From: Streptomyces zagrosensis
Lineage (GTDB): Bacteria > Actinomycetota > Actinomycetes > Streptomycetales > Streptomycetaceae
DNA length: 64,000 bases
Assembly: GCF_014203645.1 (NCBI RefSeq)
Contig: NZ_JACHJL010000001.1
Coordinates: forward strand, 558,001-622,000
Direction of reading: 5' to 3'
The notes beneath the pieces are model-generated. The model saw nothing but the letters and a program-made list of their open reading frames with translations. It was not told where the DNA came from and did not search any database. Shown in pieces: positions 1 to 10,300 of this stretch (position 1 is its first letter; the number at the start of each line of letters is the position of its first letter). A program made the position numbers and the translations under genes.

Positions 1-1932
1 GATCACCACCACCGCCAACGCACCGGAGCTGATCAGTGTGATCTTGCCCCAGGGCGTACCACTGTCCTTGTCGTCTTCGTCCGGCTCCCTGGCTGCCGGC
101 CCACCGCACTCGCCGAGTCGCTTCATGTCGGCGGTGCAGCTCTCGGAAGGCGAAGGGCGAGCGGACGGCTCGTCCGCGCTGGTCGGCTGAGGCAGCGGCA
201 CGGCCGGGTCGTCCTCGGATGGCGTCTCATCGATGGTGTAGTCGGGCTGCGTGCCCCGGCTGGGCGTGGGCTCGAAACGAGTCCAGCCGACACCCTCGAA
301 GTACAACTCGGGCCAGGCGTGCGCGTCCCGCAGGCCAACCGACATCGAGCCGTCCGTCTGAGCGGCGCCCGGCATAAAGCCGACCGCGACTCGGGCCGGG
401 ATACCGAGCGTCCTGGCCATTGCCGCCATCGAGAACGAGAAGTGGACGCAGAAGCCCTCACGCTGCTCAAGGAACTTGGCGATCGCCTTGCTGCCGCTAC
501 CCGCCTTTACCTGGGTGTCGTAGCGGAAACCACCCTCAAGGGAGAACCATTTCTGCAACTTCACGGCTTGTTCGTACGCGTTGCCTGCGCCCTTGGTCAC
601 CTGCTCCGCCGTGCTGGCCACGACCGACGGCAGCGAGTCGGGCACCTGGGTGTATTCGCGCAGCAGCTGTGCCGGGGGTGCCGGGGCCTGCGCTAGCTGC
701 GCGGCGGTGGGCTGCACGGTCAGGCTGGACACTTCGTACTGCGCGCCGCGGGTGTTTTGTCCTCGGTCGCCGACGACCGTGCGGCCTTCCGGCTCGAAGC
801 GCCAGCGTCCGTCGATGCGCACCGTCGATGCGGGGTAGGGGAGCGGAAGCCAGTTCTGTGCGTACCAGTCGGCGGCCTTGATCACCGTGTCTACGGAGCC
901 CGTACGCACGTCGGAGCGCAGCCCTACCGGGGTCGGCAACTGATCCGGCACGTCCTGCACTCGGCGCTCGGATGGCTTCCACGCGGCACCGTCGAACGTA
1001 TCGAGTGCCACGATGCGCAGGTACATGTCCTGGGTGTCGGAAGCGGAGGTGCGGTAGCGCAGCACCTCCTTGTCCTCCGGCTGATTGAGGCTGTTCTGTA
1101 GGGACACCAGCGGATTGACCGCGGAAATGGTGCCGCCCGTGCCGTCGCCGGCCGTGCCGCCGCTCGTTTGGTCATTGAGCAGCCCGCTGTTCAGTGAGGG
1201 GAGGATCGCCGGCACGGCGAGCGCGATGCCGAGCGCGAGCACACTGATCCGGCGTCCGGTCCGCACCGGGGACAGCGAGGTACTGCCCGCTCCGTCGAGA
1301 CCGGAAGACGCCCGTCCCTGCCCGCGCGGCCCGGCGCCGCCACTGAACACGCGCCCCCACTGCGACAACCGGTCCCGGCCCTCGGCGAGCAGCAGCAACA
1401 AATAGCCGGCCGCCGCTGCCAAGAACCACAGCCAGTCCGTTCCGTCATCGGATAGGCCTGCTGCGATCGAGAACAGCGCGAGCAAGGGCAACCCGGCGGG
1501 CGCGGCGCTGCGGAACGTCACCGCGAGTGCGTCCACCCACAGGCCGATCACCAGGACGCCACCCACGAGCAACAGCTTGATGCCGGTGGTCCCGGGCGCG
1601 GGGATGGCGTACTGCCCGACGTCATCGACGCCTTCGGACATGAGCCGGCCCAACTCGCGGAAGACGGCCGGGCTCGGCAACACCCCCGCGATGGCTTGGC
1701 CACGGGCGAATGAGACGGTCAGCAGCAGCAGCCCCACCAGGGCCTGGGCCGCGACGGTCACCAGGCGGGCCAACGGCACTCGCCGGGCCAGCACGCCCAC
1801 ACAGGTCTGGATGCCGAGCAGTAACGTCGCTTGCAGGAGCCAGCCGGACGTATCGATCAGCGGCAGCATCGCGCAGCTCGCCGCCAAGGTGGCCAGCGCC
1901 GCGCACAGCGCCAGTCGCGCGCTTCCGCTCAT
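1..1932 (-). CDS. Transglutaminase-like (TgpA/DUF3488-type) membrane protein, C-terminus cut by window edge
   Basis: The reading frame starts at ATG 1932 and stays open to base 1, so only the first 644 codons are visible. About five hydrophobic segments fill the first ~220 residues. A large extracytoplasmic part follows with a transglutaminase core: Cys495 in GFCVHFSF, His538 in DAHAWPELY, and FEPTP where the third catalytic residue normally sits (Glu instead of Asp). A Pro/Ser/Asp-rich linker and the start of another membrane segment lie next to the edge, as in TgpA-like proteins. The ATG overlaps the stop of the DUF58 gene (ATGA), so moxR, DUF58 and this gene form one operon. This trio is widespread in actinobacteria; its substrate is not known from the sequence. 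Confidence 0.88.
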   Translation of the reverse strand, partial: MSGSARLALCAALATLAASCAMLPLIDTSGWLLQATLLLGIQTCVGVLARRVPLARLVTVAAQALVGLLLLTVSFARGQAIAGVLPSPAVFRELGRLMSEGVDDVGQYAIPAPGTTGIKLLLVGGVLVIGLWVDALAVTFRSAAPAGLPLLALFSIAAGLSDDGTDWLWFLAAAAGYLLLLLAEGRDRLSQWGRVFSGGAGPRGQGRASSGLDGAGSTSLSPVRTGRRISVLALGIALAVPAILPSLNSGLLNDQTSGGTAGDGTGGTISAVNPLVSLQNSLNQPEDKEVLRYRTSASDTQDMYLRIVALDTFDGAAWKPSERRVQDVPDQLPTPVGLRSDVRTGSVDTVIKAADWYAQNWLPLPYPASTVRIDGRWRFEPEGRTVVGDRGQNTRGAQYEVSSLTVQPTAAQLAQAPAPPAQLLREYTQVPDSLPSVVASTAEQVTKGAGNAYEQAVKLQKWFSLEGGFRYDTQVKAGSGSKAIAKFLEQREGFCVHFSFSMAAMARTLGIPARVAVGFMPGAAQTDGSMSVGLRDAHAWPELYFEGVGWTRFEPTPSRGTQPDYTIDETPSEDDPAVPLPQPTSADEPSARPSPSESCTADMKRLGECGGPAAREPDEDDKDSGTPWGKITLISSGALAVVVI

Positions 1933-3293
1933 GCCCAGCCTCCGCTCGCGCCGCCCGGCGCCGACATGCCGCCGTGCTGCGTGCGGTAGTGGTCGGCCTG
2001 CCGCCACAGCTCGGGCAGCGGCATGCCTGGGGCGACGGGCAGCACCGTCCACCCCGCGTCTCGTAGGAGTCGCAGACGCTCATCGAACCGCTGTGACGGT
2101 GGGCCGTGCACGCCACGGGCCCAGGCGGCACCGTCCAGCACGAACGCCACGGCCACGCCGCTGCGTTGTCGCATGCGAGCCACCAAGGTCGCTTGTTCCT
2201 CGTCCAGCTCGCCCAGGAAGGCGACGAGCAGCCCCTCGTTCCCGCCGCGCAGCGCGTCGTGGGCGCGGGAAAACCCGGCGCCGTCGGAGTGCTCCACCAC
2301 GGAGAGAGTGTCCAGCATCAATCCGGCGGCGTCCGCCGAGTCGTGGGAGCCGGCGTAGCCTCCGGCGCCGTCGTGGCCGGGCACCGAGCTGCCGGTGTCG
2401 GTCAGCAGCCGCACCGAGTACCCCCGCTCCAGCAGGTGCACCGTGGTCGAGGCCGCGCCCGATACCGCCCACTCGAACGGAGAGTCGGGCCCGGCGCCTC
2501 GATGCGCCGTCCGGCGAGTGTCGAGGAGCACCGTGCAGCGGGCTCGCCGCGGCTGTTCCTCGCGGCGCACCATCAGCTCGCCGTAGCGTGCGGTAGAGCG
2601 CCAGTGCACCCGGCGCAGATCATCACCGTGCCGGTAGCCGCGGGGGATCACATCGTCCTCACCGGCCAGTGCCAGGGAGCGATGCCGGCCATCCCCGTAC
2701 CCAGCGGCCTCACCGGAGAGCCGCACCGGGGGCAGCGGCTCCGCACGGGGAACCACCGTCAGCGTGTCGTAACTACTGAAGGCACGGGTCAGCTCGCACA
2801 TGCCAAACGGATCGGTCAGCCGCAACTGCAACGGTCCCAGCGGATAGCGCCCGCGCAAATCGGAGCGCACCCGGTAGGACACCTCGCGCTGACCGCCCGT
2901 CTCCACCCGGTCCAGCACGAACCGAGGCCGGGGGCCCAGCACGTACGGCACCCGGTCCTGCAACATCAGCACGCCGGTGGGCAGCCGAGACACATTGTCG
3001 ATGCGCAGGTGCACCCTGGCCTCGGAGCCCGCTGGGACCCGGCCGGGGGTGAGCCGTCTACTGCCCGAGACCCGATACCGGGTGCGGTAGACCACCGCGA
3101 CACACACCAGCGGCAACGCAGTCAGCAGCAACCCCACCCGCAGCAGGTCCGCCTGGCCCAGCACAAAGCTGCACACCGCGGCGGCGACGCCCGCGGCGAG
3201 AAAGGACCTGCCGCGCGTCGTCAGCCCGGCGAGCGCCGCGCGCGCACCCCCCAAACTAGGGTCCTGCTCCGCCGACATCCCCCCGGCGGACAT
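1929..3293 (-). CDS. DUF58 domain protein
   Basis: A 454-residue protein with two N-terminal membrane segments (roughly residues 30-75). The C-terminal DUF58/VWA-like part carries the family hallmark HWRSTARYGELMVR. The ATG at 3293 overlaps the moxR stop in the arrangement TGATG; a GTG one codon upstream is an alternative start. DUF58 proteins are regularly encoded with MoxR AAA+ ATPases and are thought to be their partners in assembling or activating envelope or metal-dependent complexes. That role is inferred from the family. Translation is coupled to moxR upstream and to the transglutaminase gene downstream. Confidence 0.9.
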   Translation of the reverse strand: MSAGGMSAEQDPSLGGARAALAGLTTRGRSFLAAGVAAAVCSFVLGQADLLRVGLLLTALPLVCVAVVYRTRYRVSGSRRLTPGRVPAGSEARVHLRIDNVSRLPTGVLMLQDRVPYVLGPRPRFVLDRVETGGQREVSYRVRSDLRGRYPLGPLQLRLTDPFGMCELTRAFSSYDTLTVVPRAEPLPPVRLSGEAAGYGDGRHRSLALAGEDDVIPRGYRHGDDLRRVHWRSTARYGELMVRREEQPRRARCTVLLDTRRTAHRGAGPDSPFEWAVSGAASTTVHLLERGYSVRLLTDTGSSVPGHDGAGGYAGSHDSADAAGLMLDTLSVVEHSDGAGFSRAHDALRGGNEGLLVAFLGELDEEQATLVARMRQRSGVAVAFVLDGAAWARGVHGPPSQRFDERLRLLRDAGWTVLPVAPGMPLPELWRQADHYRTQHGGMSAPGGASGGWA

Positions 3294-4291
3294 CACGCCC
3301 CCCGGGCGCCCGGAGGCTGCTGGCCGTACGGCGAAGGCACCGGCGTACGGTGCAGGATCTCGCCGACGACCTGATCCGCAGTACGCCGATTGAGCTGGGC
3401 CTGCGCCGTGGGCAACAACCGGTGCGCAAGGACGGATATGGCCAGCGCCTGCACGTCGTCGGGGAGCACATACTCCCGGCCGCTGAGCGCCGCCGCTGCC
3501 TTCGCGGCCCGCATCAGATGCAGCGTGGCGCGTGGCGACGCGCCCAGTCGCAGATCCGGGTGGTGCCGCGTGGCGCCGACCAGTTCGACTACGTAACGCC
3601 GCACCGGCTCGGAGACGTGCACCGTACGCACCGCATCGACCAGCTTGATGATGTCGTGTGCGTGCGCCACCGGCTGCATATCGTCCAGGGGCGACACGCC
3701 GCCGTGCACATCGAGCATTTGCAGCTCCGCTTCGGGGTGCGGATAGCCGATGGACACGCGGGCCATGAAACGGTCGCGCTGGGCCTCGGGCAGCGGGTAC
3801 GTGCCCTCCATCTCGACCGGGTTTTGGGTGGCGACGACCATGAAGGGGTCGGGCAGCTCGTAGGTTTGCCCGTCCATGGTGACCTGGCGCTCCTCCATCG
3901 ACTCAAGGAGGGCGGACTGGGTCTTGGGCGAGGCGCGGTTGATCTCGTCGCCGATGACGATCTGCGCGAAGATCGCACCCGGCTTGAACTCGAATTCCTT
4001 GCGCTGCTGGTCATAGATGCTGACTCCGGTGATATCCGAAGGCAGCAGGTCGGGCGTGAATTGGATGCGGCGCACTGAGCAGTCGATGGACCGCGCCAGC
4101 GCCTTGGCGAGCATCGTCTTGCCCACCCCTGGGACATCCTCGATCAACAGGTGTCCCTCGGCGAGCAGCACGGTCAGCGAAAGCCGTACGACCTCGGGCT
4201 TGCCCTCGATCACACCCTCCACCGACCTGCGGACCCGATCCGCTGTGGTGGTCAGATCGCTGAGGCTCGCTCGTTCGTCATAGGTCGTCAC
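3293..4291 (-). CDS. moxR: MoxR-family AAA+ ATPase
   Basis: A 332-residue AAA+ ATPase of normal MoxR length. Walker A is GVGKT with Lys58, Walker B is VIGDEINRA, and the sensor region reads ATQNPVEMEGTYPLPEAQRDRF, split here as ATQNPVEMEG and TYPLPEAQRDRF. The frame is open 34 codons further upstream to 4393, but GTG 4291 is preferred because GAGGAGG lies 7-8 bases before it and family homology begins there. It is the first gene of the moxR-DUF58-transglutaminase operon. MoxR proteins act as chaperone-like ATPases; the client is unknown. Confidence 0.93.
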   Translation of the reverse strand: MTTYDERASLSDLTTTADRVRRSVEGVIEGKPEVVRLSLTVLLAEGHLLIEDVPGVGKTMLAKALARSIDCSVRRIQFTPDLLPSDITGVSIYDQQRKEFEFKPGAIFAQIVIGDEINRASPKTQSALLESMEERQVTMDGQTYELPDPFMVVATQNPVEMEGTYPLPEAQRDRFMARVSIGYPHPEAELQMLDVHGGVSPLDDMQPVAHAHDIIKLVDAVRTVHVSEPVRRYVVELVGATRHHPDLRLGASPRATLHLMRAAKAAAALSGREYVLPDDVQALAISVLAHRLLPTAQAQLNRRTADQVVGEILHRTPVPSPYGQQPPGARGA

Positions 4292-4623
4292 CCGGCCCTC
4301 CTCGGCCCGTTCTCCAGACCACGTCCATGATGCGGACCGGTCCACCCCAAATGCCGACACCGCACCCCTCACAGTGGCGAGGGGTGATGTCACCTACGCA
4401 TTCTTGCCGCCCTTGCCGCTTTCCGTCACTCGCCTGTGGATAACCGGGGGCGAAATGCCGGGAACGAAGGCGTTGTAGCGGATTGAGCTCGCTGATTCGG
4501 TATCGATTGCCTGCTTTCGCGGCACCTGGCCAGGCGTGTCCGCACTCCTGCCCGACCGTACTGGTCTGGCCAGGCATGATCGCAGGTTCCGGAACCGGCC
4601 GCACCGGCGGCAGGGCGGCACAC
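4292..4623. other. Intergenic region upstream of moxR
   Basis: No gene is seen in these 332 bases. The stretch separates the carbonic anhydrase stop from the moxR start, both on the minus strand. It holds two near-identical 13-base direct repeats, CTGGCCAGGCGTG at 4526-4538 and CTGGCCAGGCATG at 4566-4578, exactly 40 bases apart, each with the palindromic core CTGGCCAG. It presumably contains the moxR promoter. No protein-binding role has been shown. Confidence 0.5.
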
Positions 4624-5181
4624 TCAGTTGCGCGGGCTGATCTCCCGCAGCAATCCCGTGGCCACATCGAAGACGAAACCGCGCACGTCATCGGTGTGCG
4701 GCAGGAACGGCGAGGTGCGCACCCGCTGCATCGACTGCCGAACGTCCGCGTCCAGGTCTCGGAAAGCCTCCACCGCCCACGCGGGGCGCTGGCCGACCTC
4801 CTCCTCGATCTCGTGCCGGAAGTCCTCGGTCAGGGTGAGTAGGCCACAGTTGGTGTGGTGGATCAGTACGACGCTGCGGGTGCCGAGCGCTCGCTGGCTG
4901 ATCGTCAGCGAGCGAATGATGTCGTCGGTGACCACGCCGCCCGCATTGCGGATGGTGTGGCAGTCACCCAGTTCGAGGCCCAGCGCAGCGTGGAGGTCGA
5001 TACGGGCGTCCATGCAGGCGACGACTGCGACTCGGCGTACCGGGTGAGCGTCCATGCCGGGGTCGGTGAACTCGGCGGCGTAACGCTTATTGGCCTCGAC
5101 GAGGGAGTCGGTCACCGTGCCCAGCGGAGCACTGTCGCTGTCGTGAGAGGGGGGCAGCGGTGAAGGCGCGGAGGTCGGCAT
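4624..5181 (-). CDS. Beta-class carbonic anhydrase
   Basis: A 185-residue cytoplasmic enzyme interconverting CO2 and bicarbonate. The beta-class zinc ligands are present: Cys56 with the Asp58/Arg60 dyad in ACMDARID, and His109/Cys112 in HHTNCG. Its length fits the compact type II group. ATG 5181 was chosen over an in-frame ATG at 5232 because the extra 17 residues look non-conserved. There is no ribosome site before 5181, but TACGGT lies 7-12 bases upstream, so a leaderless transcript is possible. It stands alone, divergent from the dcw cluster. Confidence 0.9.
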   Translation of the reverse strand: MPTSAPSPLPPSHDSDSAPLGTVTDSLVEANKRYAAEFTDPGMDAHPVRRVAVVACMDARIDLHAALGLELGDCHTIRNAGGVVTDDIIRSLTISQRALGTRSVVLIHHTNCGLLTLTEDFRHEIEEEVGQRPAWAVEAFRDLDADVRQSMQRVRTSPFLPHTDDVRGFVFDVATGLLREISPRN

Positions 5182-5563
5182 GTCACGACCGTAACTGGCA
5201 GCGGGGCGGGACGACGCGGGAGGGTCGGGCAAACGCGATCAACCCGACTCCATGTGAGGTAACCCACAGGGGGGTTGTCGGTTACTCCGTACGGGTGGTC
5301 CAAGCGGTAAAGAACAGGCGCGAGACGCGCTGGTGGGTTGGTTGACCGAGGGGACGAGTGCACTAAAGTGACGCGAAGTGGGAGACGTGGTGCTCCCCTA
5401 TGAATCGACAAATCTCCCGCGTGTGCGGCGTGTACGTGCCACTCGGCCTCCTCCCGCTCCCGGCCGCCTGACGTCACTTCCCCGGCGCCAGTAGGCCGCT
5501 TCCCCTTCAGCGAGCGGGCGGGGACCCAGCGGCACGCGACCCCCACCCTCCCTGGAAGGGCGC
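5182..5563. other. Divergent promoter region, carbonic anhydrase / dcw cluster
   Basis: No gene is seen, and there is no mraZ in front of rsmH. The plus strand carries the promoter candidate annotated separately at 5342-5369. On the minus strand a TACGGT element abuts the carbonic anhydrase start. The 190 bases before rsmH end in GGAAGGGCGC, a ribosome-binding site. Confidence 0.55.
5342..5369 (+). promoter_or_regulatory. Candidate main promoter of the dcw cluster
   Basis: TTGACC (5342-5347), a 16-base spacer and TAAAGT (5364-5369) resemble a housekeeping sigma promoter (TTGACn / TAnnnT). Transcription would start near 5376, about 190 bases before rsmH. The -10 element lies inside the near-palindrome CACTAAAGTG (5361-5370), which could be a regulator site. 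This is predicted by pattern only. Confidence 0.45.
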
Positions 5564-6523
5564 ATGAGCAGCAACGCTCTCCACGTTCCCGTCATGCTCC
5601 ACCGCTGTCTGGATCTGCTCGCCCCGGCGCTTGCTGAGCCCGGGGCGGTGGTGGTGGACTGCACGCTGGGACTCGGCGGGCACAGCGAGGCGCTGCTGCG
5701 CACCTTTCCCGCCGCCCGCCTCATCGCGCTCGACCGCGACACCGCCGCATTGAAGCTCTCCGCCGAGCGCCTCGCCCCGTACGGCGACCGCGCCACCTTG
5801 GTGCACGCGGTCTACGACGAGTTGCCCGATGTCCTTGACCGGCTGGGAGTGCCCCGGGTGCAGGGCGTCCTGTTCGACCTCGGCGTGTCCTCCATGCAGT
5901 TGGACGAGGCCGACCGCGGATTCGCGTACGCCCAGGACGCGCCGCTGGACATGCGCATGGACCAAAGCACCGGAATCAGCGCCGCCGAGGTGCTCAACAC
6001 CTACCCGCCGGGCGAATTGGTGCGGGTGCTGCGGACGTACGGGGAAGAGAAGTTCGCGCGCAAGATCGTGGAAGTGGTGGTGCGCGAACGCGACCAGGAA
6101 CCGTTCCGCAACAGCGCCCGGCTCGTCGAGCTGATCCGTAACGCGCTCCCGCAGGCGGCCAAGCGCACCGGCGGCAACCCGGCCAAGCGCACCTTCCAGG
6201 CCCTGCGCATCGAGGTCAACGGCGAGCTGAAGAGCGTTGAGCGGGCCATCCCCGGCGCCGTCTCCCGCCTGGCCGTCGGTGGCCGTATCGCCGTGCTCGC
6301 CTACCACTCGCTTGAAGACCGCCTGGTCAAGCGGGTGTTTGCGGCCGGAGCCGCAAACACGGCGCCACCTGGGCTGCCCGTCGTGCCCGAGCGCTACCAG
6401 CCGCGCTTGAGCCTCCTCACCCGTGGCGCCGAGCTGCCCACCGAGGCGGAGGTCGCCGAAAATCGGCGTGCCGCCCCGGCCAGGCTGCGCGGCGCGCAGC
6501 GCATTCGCGAGGAGGCCCCGTGA
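5564..6523 (+). CDS. rsmH: 16S rRNA m4C1402 methyltransferase RsmH (MraW)
   Basis: A 319-residue SAM-dependent methyltransferase that methylates N4 of C1402 in 16S rRNA, acting on the small ribosomal subunit. The N-terminus begins [13 protein letters not shown], the SAM loop is [14 protein letters not shown] (about residues 33-46), and the family motifs [14 protein letters not shown] and DMRMD follow. The ATG has GGAAGGG a few bases upstream. It is the first gene of the dcw cluster, as usual, and its TGA overlaps the GTG start of ftsL. Confidence 0.97.
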   Translation: MSSNALHVPVMLHRCLDLLAPALAEPGAVVVDCTLGLGGHSEALLRTFPAARLIALDRDTAALKLSAERLAPYGDRATLVHAVYDELPDVLDRLGVPRVQGVLFDLGVSSMQLDEADRGFAYAQDAPLDMRMDQSTGISAAEVLNTYPPGELVRVLRTYGEEKFARKIVEVVVRERDQEPFRNSARLVELIRNALPQAAKRTGGNPAKRTFQALRIEVNGELKSVERAIPGAVSRLAVGGRIAVLAYHSLEDRLVKRVFAAGAANTAPPGLPVVPERYQPRLSLLTRGAELPTEAEVAENRRAAPARLRGAQRIREEAP

Positions 6524-7281
6524 GTGGCCCGGGGCGCCGCGGGGGCGGTGGCAGGGTGCCCCGGCTGGTCCGGCTGCGGCCAGCGGGCCCGCACGGGGTG
6601 GGAAATGCGCGGCGTACCCCCTTCGTGCTCCTTGTCGTCGTGCTCCTTGGCTCCGGGCTGATCACCCTGCTGCTCCTCAACTCCTCGCTCAACCAGGGCT
6701 CCTTCGAGTTGAGCCGGCTGGAACGCCAAACCAACGACGCGACGGACGAGCAACAGGGCCTTCAGCAGGAGGTGGACGCGCTCGCGCAACCGGACACCTT
6801 GGAGCAGCGGGCACGTGAGCTGGGCCTGGTACCGGGCGGCAGCCCCGCCTTCTTGAACCCGGACGGCACGGTACGCGGCGTGCCAGCGCCGGCGACCGGC
6901 CAGCCGTTGACCCAAGGCGCTCCGACCGGCTCCCTACCGCCCGGGCTGCGGCCTGGGGCCACGCCGTCCGGTACGTCCTCGGGCACTTTGACACCGCCTT
7001 TCGGCTCAGGAGACTTCGGGAACTCTGGGAACTCCGGGTACTCCGGGAACTCCGGGTACTCCGGAAACACTGCTGTGCAACCTGGCGCGATGCCAGGCGC
7101 CGCCCCGACCATCGGGCAGGGTGCTCAGGGTGCTCAGGGTGCTCAGGGTGCTCAGGGTGCTCAGGGTGCCGCCCCGACCGCTCAGCACGCCGCCCCCGCC
7201 GATGCGGGGGCGCTCGCCGGCCAGCCCGTGGCGCCCGGCGCCCGTACGCCAGCGAATTCCATCCCGACCTCCGGCAGGTGA
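6520..7281 (+). CDS. ftsL: FtsL-like septum-formation initiator with repetitive C-terminal tail
   Basis: A small bitopic division protein: basic cytoplasmic N-terminus (1-33), one membrane helix (about 34-57), then a short leucine-zipper-like coiled coil (about 58-100) expected to pair with the other bitopic septal proteins. Position between rsmH and ftsI supports FtsL. Residues ~105-253 form a long Pro/Gly/Ser/Ala tail with GNSGYSG-type repeats (DNA 7018-7070) and five perfect GAQ triplets coded by five copies of GGTGCTCAG (7120-7164). The tail makes the protein longer than FtsL usually is and is probably disordered outside the membrane. The GTG start overlaps the rsmH stop. Confidence 0.85.
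   Translation: MSGPGRRGGGGRVPRLVRLRPAGPHGVGNARRTPFVLLVVVLLGSGLITLLLLNSSLNQGSFELSRLERQTNDATDEQQGLQQEVDALAQPDTLEQRARELGLVPGGSPAFLNPDGTVRGVPAPATGQPLTQGAPTGSLPPGLRPGATPSGTSSGTLTPPFGSGDFGNSGNSGYSGNSGYSGNTAVQPGAMPGAAPTIGQGAQGAQGAQGAQGAQGAAPTAQHAAPADAGALAGQPVAPGARTPANSIPTSGR
7120..7164 (+). repeat. 9-bp tandem repeat, 5 copies, inside ftsL
   Basis: GGTGCTCAG is repeated five times without a mismatch and in phase with the ftsL frame (Gly-Ala-Gln x5). A second degenerate 9-bp array, GGGAACTCC/GGGTACTCC, sits at about 7018-7070. Both are typical slippage tracts that change length without shifting frame. Confidence 0.9.
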
Positions 7282-7314
7282 CGTGGTGCCGCACTTCCAG
7301 GACGGAGGCCGAAA

Positions 7315-10300
7315 ATGACCGGCCGGGAGCCGAGGGACCCGCGAGAGCCGGGCGACCGCCGCGCCCCACGTGATCGCCGAGGCCCCAACGGCCCGGGGGA
7401 GCGGCGTGGCTCAGGCCCGGCCGACGAGCGGCAGTTGAGCGACCGCCGTGCTGCGCGGGATGCGCAACGTGCACGGGCCGCCGGCGGCCAACGGCCAGGG
7501 CAGCCGCCACGGAGCAGCCAAGAGCGGCGCGAGGGACGGCAGCCGCCCCGCGACCCGCAGCCGCCGGGGGAGCCCAGGACCCCACGCGAGGCACCGGGAC
7601 GCCGGGACCAGCGTGCCAGCCGAGACGAGCAAGCCGAGCGTGCCCGATGGGCCGAACGCGCCGAACGCGCCGAACGTACGGACCGTACGGACCGTACGGA
7701 CCGTGCGGCGCGAGGCCCGCGCGCCGGCGCTCGCCCTGCCCCAGACGCCCGCCCTGCTCCAGGTGCTCGCCCCGGCCCCGGGGGTGGGCCCCGGCCGGCG
7801 GGGCGCCCGGGCGCCGGCGAAAGCCCGTACCCCGATGACCGCGTACGCCGCGCGGACGGCCCGCGCACGGACCGCACCGGCGCCCGGCGAGAGGGCCCAG
7901 GCCCGCGCGAGGGCGAGCGCGCGCCCCGTCAGGGCGGCCCAGGCGCCAGTGAGCCCGGGCCGCGCTGGGGTGGCGCGCCCCGGCCGCGCGAAGGCGGCGC
8001 CTCCCGCATGCGTGGCGCGGTGCCCCGCCGTGAGGGCGGCCGTGCCCCCTCACCAGGCCCGTACCCCGGCGGCACCGACCGCGCACGGTCGGCAGGCCCG
8101 TTCCGCGGCGACAGCAGCCGGCTGCGACCGGTTGGCCCGTATGACGGCGACGGCTCGTACGACGGAGCCGGCTCCTACGACGGGGACAGCTCCTACGACG
8201 AGAACGCCGAGCGCCCGCGACCAGGGGGCCGCTCGCGACGTGAGCCGGACTCCGGCTCGGACGATGGCGCGCGCTCGCGAGAGCGCGCCCGGCGCGCGAG
8301 CCTGCGCACGCGCGAGGAGAACCGCCTGCGCGCGCAGGCCGGTCCGCGTGCGCAGGCTCGCCAGGGTGATCCAGGACAGCGTGACGGCGTCCCGCCCGGT
8401 GTGATCCACCCGCGGGAAGCGGCACGGAACGGGCAGGCACGGAACGGCCAGGAGCGGACCGGCGAGGAGCGGCGCGAGTCGGGGGCCGGCCGCACGCGCC
8501 GGCGGGAGCATCCCCACAACGACGCCGGGGCTGGTGCGGGCGCCGTAGGGGCCCGCGGCGGCGACGTCGGCCCGGAGCGCGCCGATGCCGCCGGAGGCGG
8601 GAACGGTGACGACCGTGGCAACGGCCGCTTCGGTGGCGGACTTGCCCCCGAGGGTCGCGGGGATGGCGATCGCGGGGATGGCGACCGGGGGGCCGGCCGC
8701 GATCGGGTCGCCGGCCGGTCGATGACCGCGGCGCAGTGGCGCAAGCCCGCCCGCGACCGTTCAGGGCGCCCCCGGGCGCCCCGCCCGCGGGGCTCGGGCG
8801 GCCCGCCGGTGCGATTCGGCAATCCGCGGCCCCGGCTGCGACTGGTGAGCCTGGGCCTGACGCTGGTGATGCTCGCCTTCGTGGTGCGGCTGCTCCAGGT
8901 ACAGGCCGTGGACGCCAACGCCTACTCCGCCAAGGCCAACGTCAACCGCTACATTCCGGTCACCCTGGCCGCCGAGCGTGGATCGATCACCGACCGCAGC
9001 GGCGTGGACCTGGCCACCACCGTGGACGCGTACGACATCACCGCGGCGCCCGACCTGCTCACCCCCGAACGCGCCAAGACCGCCGATGCGCCACGACAGG
9101 CCGCCGTGCTGCTCTCGCCGATTTTGGGCGTCAGCGAGGAGACACTGGTCAGGACGCTTACGGCCAACCCCAAGTCCAAGTACGCCGTGCTCGCCCGGCA
9201 GCAGACGCCGCAGGTGTGGAATCAGCTCAAGGACCTCAAGAGCGCGCTCGCCGACAAGGAGGCCAAGGGCCGGGGCGTCAATGTGCTGGCCGGAATCAAC
9301 CGGGAGGCCCACAGCAAGCGGGTGTATCCCAATGGCGAACTCGCCGCCGGGATACTCGGCTTCGTTGACTCCCAGGGCAAGGGCGGCGCCGGAGTCGAGC
9401 AGTTGCTGAACGCGAAGCTGGCCGGCAAGGACGGCAAGCGGGTGTACGCCCAATCCGGTGGCCGGCAGGTGCCCACCGGCGATGTGAAGGAACAGTCCGC
9501 GGTGCCGGGCACCGATGTGGAGCTGACCATCGACCGTGACCTGCAATGGGCCGCGCAGCGCGCGATCAGCGACCAGGTGCAGGAGTCCAAGGCGGATCGC
9601 GGCTATGTCGTCGTGCAGGACACCAAGACGGGCGAGATCCTGGCGTTGGCCAACGCGCCCGGCTTCGACCCGGCCAACGTCTCGGCGGCCGATCCGCAGG
9701 CGTTGGGCAACGCCGCGCTCACCGACGCGTACGAGCCGGGAAGCACCAGCAAGCTGATGTCGCTTGCGGCCGTCCTGGAGGAGGGCGTGGCCACGCCGAG
9801 CACCCCCGTCGAGGTCCCCAACCGCCTGCCGCGCGCCGACCGGGCGTTTGCCGACGACATCGACCACCCCACCTGGCATCTGACGCTCAACGGCGTGCTC
9901 GCCAAGTCCAGCAACATCGGCACCATCCTGGCCACCGAACAACTAGGAAAAAACCAGGCTGCGTCCAATCAGATCCTCTATTCCTATCTGCGTAGCTTCG
10001 GCCTGGGCCGGCCAACGGGCCTCGGCTTTCCCGGTGAGACCCCCGGCATCTTGGCCAAACCGCAGGATTGGAGCGCCTCGCAGCAGTACACGATCCCCTT
10101 CGGACAGGGCCTATCGCTCAACGCCGTGCAGGCGGCGTCGGTGTACTCCACCATCGCGGGTGGCGGCGAGCGCGTCGTACCGACGCTGGTACGAGGCACC
10201 AAGGGGCCAGACGGGCAGTTCACGCCCGCGCCCGAGCCGGCGCGCAGCCGCGTGGTGAGCCAGCAGACGGCGAAGACGCTCGCTCACATGCTGGAGTCCG

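Noticed and set aside
6689..8440. 583-codon minus-strand frame across ftsL and ftsI
   Set aside because: Low-complexity, high-GC sequence keeps all frames open. The plus frame has ribosome sites, the membrane helix and an intact transpeptidase downstream.
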